A DNA stretch of 64,000 nucleotides from DATGIQ01 sp035295665 (GTDB lineage Bacteria; Planctomycetota; Planctomycetia; Gemmatales; Gemmataceae): assembly GCA_035295665.1 (NCBI GenBank), contig DATGIQ010000544.1, positions 4,701 to 68,700 on the forward strand, in the 5' to 3' direction. The notes below the pieces were generated by a model that saw nothing but the letters and a program-made list of their open reading frames with translations, was not told where the DNA came from and ran no database searches. A program made the translations under genes and the position numbers. Below, one piece after another: positions 62,182 through 64,000 of this stretch. Numbering within the stretch: position 1 is the first letter of the stretch; each line of letters begins with the position of its first letter.

Positions 62182-62206
62182 GCTACGGACCACGGACCAC
62201 GGACTA
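62182..62206. repeat. CTACGGAC-type repeat, copy 3, at the ribosome binding position
   Basis: The stretch GCTACGGACCACGGACCACG followed by GACTA runs up to the start codon of the enolase-superfamily gene and takes the place where a Shine-Dalgarno site would be. Units resemble the other two copies but do not form a clear hairpin here. Confidence 0.6.
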
Positions 62207-63579
62207 TGCCAACTTTGCGATCAACCGACATCTACATCGAGGATATCTCGTACCGTTACGAGGATTTTGTCTACCGGGCGCCAATCAAATTTGGCGGAGT
62301 AGCCCTGGATCGTGCTACCAACCTGAATGTGGAATGCACAGTGCGGACGGCCGGCGGGCGAAGAAGCAAAGGGTTTGGCTCGATGCCGCTGGGGAATGTG
62401 TGGTCGTTTTCTTCGCGGGTCTTGGGTTACGATGCCACGCTAGGAGCCATGAAGGCACTGGCGGAACAGATTGCCATCCTTACCGCAACTTACAAAGAAG
62501 CCGGCCATCCGATTGATTTGACACTGGCCTTGGAACCGGCCTACGTGCAGGCCGCCCGGGAGGTTTCCCAGCGTCTGCATCTGGCGGAACCGATCCCATT
62601 CTTGTGCACGCTGGTGACGGCCAGTCCCTTTGATGCGGCCCTGCACGATGCGTTCGGCAAGGTCCATGGTCTCAATTGCTACCACACCTACGGCCCGGAG
62701 TTCATGACGCATGACCTGGACCATTACCTGGGCCCCGAATTCCAGGGGGAAACGCTCGATCGCTACGTCTCGAAGGATCCCAAGCCATGCCTGCCGCTGT
62801 ATCATCTGATTGGCGCACTGGATCCGCTTGAGGAGTGCGATGTGCAGAAGCGGATCGGCGATGGCCTCCCCGAGACGCTGCCGGAGTGGATCCGCCAAGA
62901 TGGGTTGACGCACCTCAAGATCAAGCTGAATGGCGATGACCTGACCTGGGACGTGGAGCGCGTGGTACGGATTGATCGTGTGGCCACCGAGACGCAGCGG
63001 CAACGGGGTGTCGAGCGGTGGGTTTACTCGCTGGACTTCAACGAACGATGCCCCGACGTCCGTTATTTGCTGGAGTTCTTGAAGCGGACCCAGGAGAAAA
63101 CGCCGCTGGGGTTCGAGCGGATCCAGTACATCGAGCAGCCGACCGCCCGTGATCTCAAGGCTCATCGGACCAACGTGATGCATGAGGCATCCCGGCTACG
63201 GCCGGTGGTGATCGATGAATCCCTGGTCGATCTGGAAAGCCTTCAGCTGGCGCGGCAGATGGGCTACACCGGTGCGGCCCTGAAAGCCTGTAAGGGACAA
63301 AGCCAGTCGCTTTTGTTGGCCGCGGCGGCCCAGAAGTACGGCATGTTCTTGTGTGTGCAAGACCTTACCTGCCCCGGTGCCGCGCTCATTCATTCGGCTG
63401 GCTTGGCGGCACACGTCCCCGGGGTGGCCGCCATCGAGAGCAATGCCCGGCAATATGTGCCGGCTGCCAATAAGCCATGGGAAGAGCGTTTTCCTGGCAT
63501 CTTCCGGATCACCGACGGCACGATGGCGACGGGAGTGCTTACCGGCCTGGGCTTGGGCGCTGTCGAAACGCAAGAATAG
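62206..63579 (+). CDS. Enolase-superfamily (mandelate racemase/MLE-like) enzyme
   Basis: A 457-residue enzyme. It starts [20 protein letters not shown] and has the barrel features of the superfamily: [13 protein letters not shown] (KxK base), [11 protein letters not shown] (metal ligand), [11 protein letters not shown] and [11 protein letters not shown]-terminal [13 protein letters not shown] continues the barrel. The reaction is abstraction of a proton next to a carboxylate; the substrate is unknown. ATG at 62206; no clear Shine-Dalgarno site precedes it because a repeat lies there. An upstream ATG at 62173 is less likely. Confidence 0.85.
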   Translation: MPTLRSTDIYIEDISYRYEDFVYRAPIKFGGVALDRATNLNVECTVRTAGGRRSKGFGSMPLGNVWSFSSRVLGYDATLGAMKALAEQIAILTATYKEAGHPIDLTLALEPAYVQAAREVSQRLHLAEPIPFLCTLVTASPFDAALHDAFGKVHGLNCYHTYGPEFMTHDLDHYLGPEFQGETLDRYVSKDPKPCLPLYHLIGALDPLEECDVQKRIGDGLPETLPEWIRQDGLTHLKIKLNGDDLTWDVERVVRIDRVATETQRQRGVERWVYSLDFNERCPDVRYLLEFLKRTQEKTPLGFERIQYIEQPTARDLKAHRTNVMHEASRLRPVVIDESLVDLESLQLARQMGYTGAALKACKGQSQSLLLAAAAQKYGMFLCVQDLTCPGAALIHSAGLAAHVPGVAAIESNARQYVPAANKPWEERFPGIFRITDGTMATGVLTGLGLGAVETQE

Positions 63580-63647
63580 CGGCCGGCTCGGGCAGTACGG
63601 CGTACGGGAGTCTCGGTACAGCAAAGAATTGCATCAGGAGAGTCATC

Positions 63648-64000
63648 ATGCAATCGAGCAGGAAATGGGGGATGATCCTCGCCATCAGTTTGGCCTTGTA
63701 TTTGGCGACCCTTGCGCCGGCAGAACCGACCGCTGAAGGGAAAGGGAAAGCCGGCCCAGCGACCGGGCCTCTCCGCGTTTTGAAGAGCAATCCCCGATAC
63801 TTCACCGATGGCTCGGGCAAGGCGATCTATTTGGCGGGTAGCCACAATTGGCACAATTTCCAGGACAACGGTCACCGGCTGCCCGAAAGTCAGGATCCGC
63901 CTCCCATCTTCGATTACGACGGCTATCTCGACCTTTTGCAAAAGCACAACCACAACTTTTTTCGACTTTGGCGTTGGGAAGTTCCGAAATGGACCGATGC
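63648..64000 (+). CDS. Secreted glycoside hydrolase-like protein (partial, 3-prime end cut)
   Basis: Only the first 117 codons lie in the window. The N-terminus has a signal peptide (hydrophobic WGMILAISLALYLATLAPA, cleavage near APAEP). The mature part starts LKSNPRYFTDGSGKAIYLAG and continues SHNWHNFQDNG and DYDGYLDLLQKHNHNFFRLW, the opening of a DUF4038/apiosidase-like or cellulase-like TIM barrel. ATG at 63648 follows CAGGAGAG. It is probably exported and acts on a polysaccharide; the catalytic residues are beyond the window. Confidence 0.75.
   Translation, partial: MQSSRKWGMILAISLALYLATLAPAEPTAEGKGKAGPATGPLRVLKSNPRYFTDGSGKAIYLAGSHNWHNFQDNGHRLPESQDPPPIFDYDGYLDLLQKHNHNFFRLWRWEVPKWTD

Overview
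The window looks like a piece of a planctomycete chromosome, most likely from the Gemmata group. The evidence is a high-GC genome, a secreted protein with the LEPLEDRTVL motif, an ECF sigma factor next to a Hanks kinase fused to WD40 repeats, a GldG-like plus giant DUF4340 pair, and many families typical of that phylum. The assignment is inference from gene content. I see no rRNA, tRNA or CRISPR array.

Layout: 1-6266, end of an ABC-type export or gliding-like operon (permease tail, GldG-like protein, eight-repeat DUF4340 protein). 7085-10121 (minus), M24 peptidase, accB, accC. 10282-12346, PH-domain protein, DtxR-type regulator, membrane protein. 12441-16135, CUT2-type sugar ABC importer (lipoprotein, ATPase, permease) with a 24-bp palindrome inside the operon. 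16225-19201, mobile DNA: a group II intron with its maturase, inserted at the edge of a Tn3-family relic. 19337-25810, ECF sigma factor, WD40 kinase, and two exported-protein genes that share a duplicated 207-nt leader.

27012-36584 is the most interesting block. It holds every gene expected for the N-methylglutamate route of methylamine oxidation: a GmaS/GlnT-like ligase, three glutamate-synthase-like subunits (MgsABC/GlxBCD) and four sarcosine-oxidase-like subunits (SoxBDAG/MgdABCD), arranged on two divergent strands. In this model methylamine is ligated to glutamate, moved to 2-oxoglutarate to form N-methylglutamate, then oxidised back to glutamate with release of a C1 unit. The families are clear; the substrate is inferred.

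36581-49479 is mixed: a ThuA-like protein, two methyltransferases, a four-repeat protein, a ZIP metal transporter with a possible operator, an S9 peptidase, a zinc-ribbon repeat protein, queC, a toxin-antitoxin-like pair and a thioredoxin-fold protein. 49683-53899 is the macromolecular synthesis region: a near-consensus promoter, a long structured leader or small RNA, dnaG, a small ORF, and rpoD with a strong terminator. 54004-58938 has a coiled-coil zinc-ribbon protein, an MFS transporter, a Fur-family regulator and the rpmF-plsX-fabD lipid cluster. 59055-64000 has a PAS-GAF-REC protein, a membrane metallophosphoesterase, an enolase-superfamily enzyme and the start of a secreted glycosidase-like protein, with CTACGGAC-type repeats between them.
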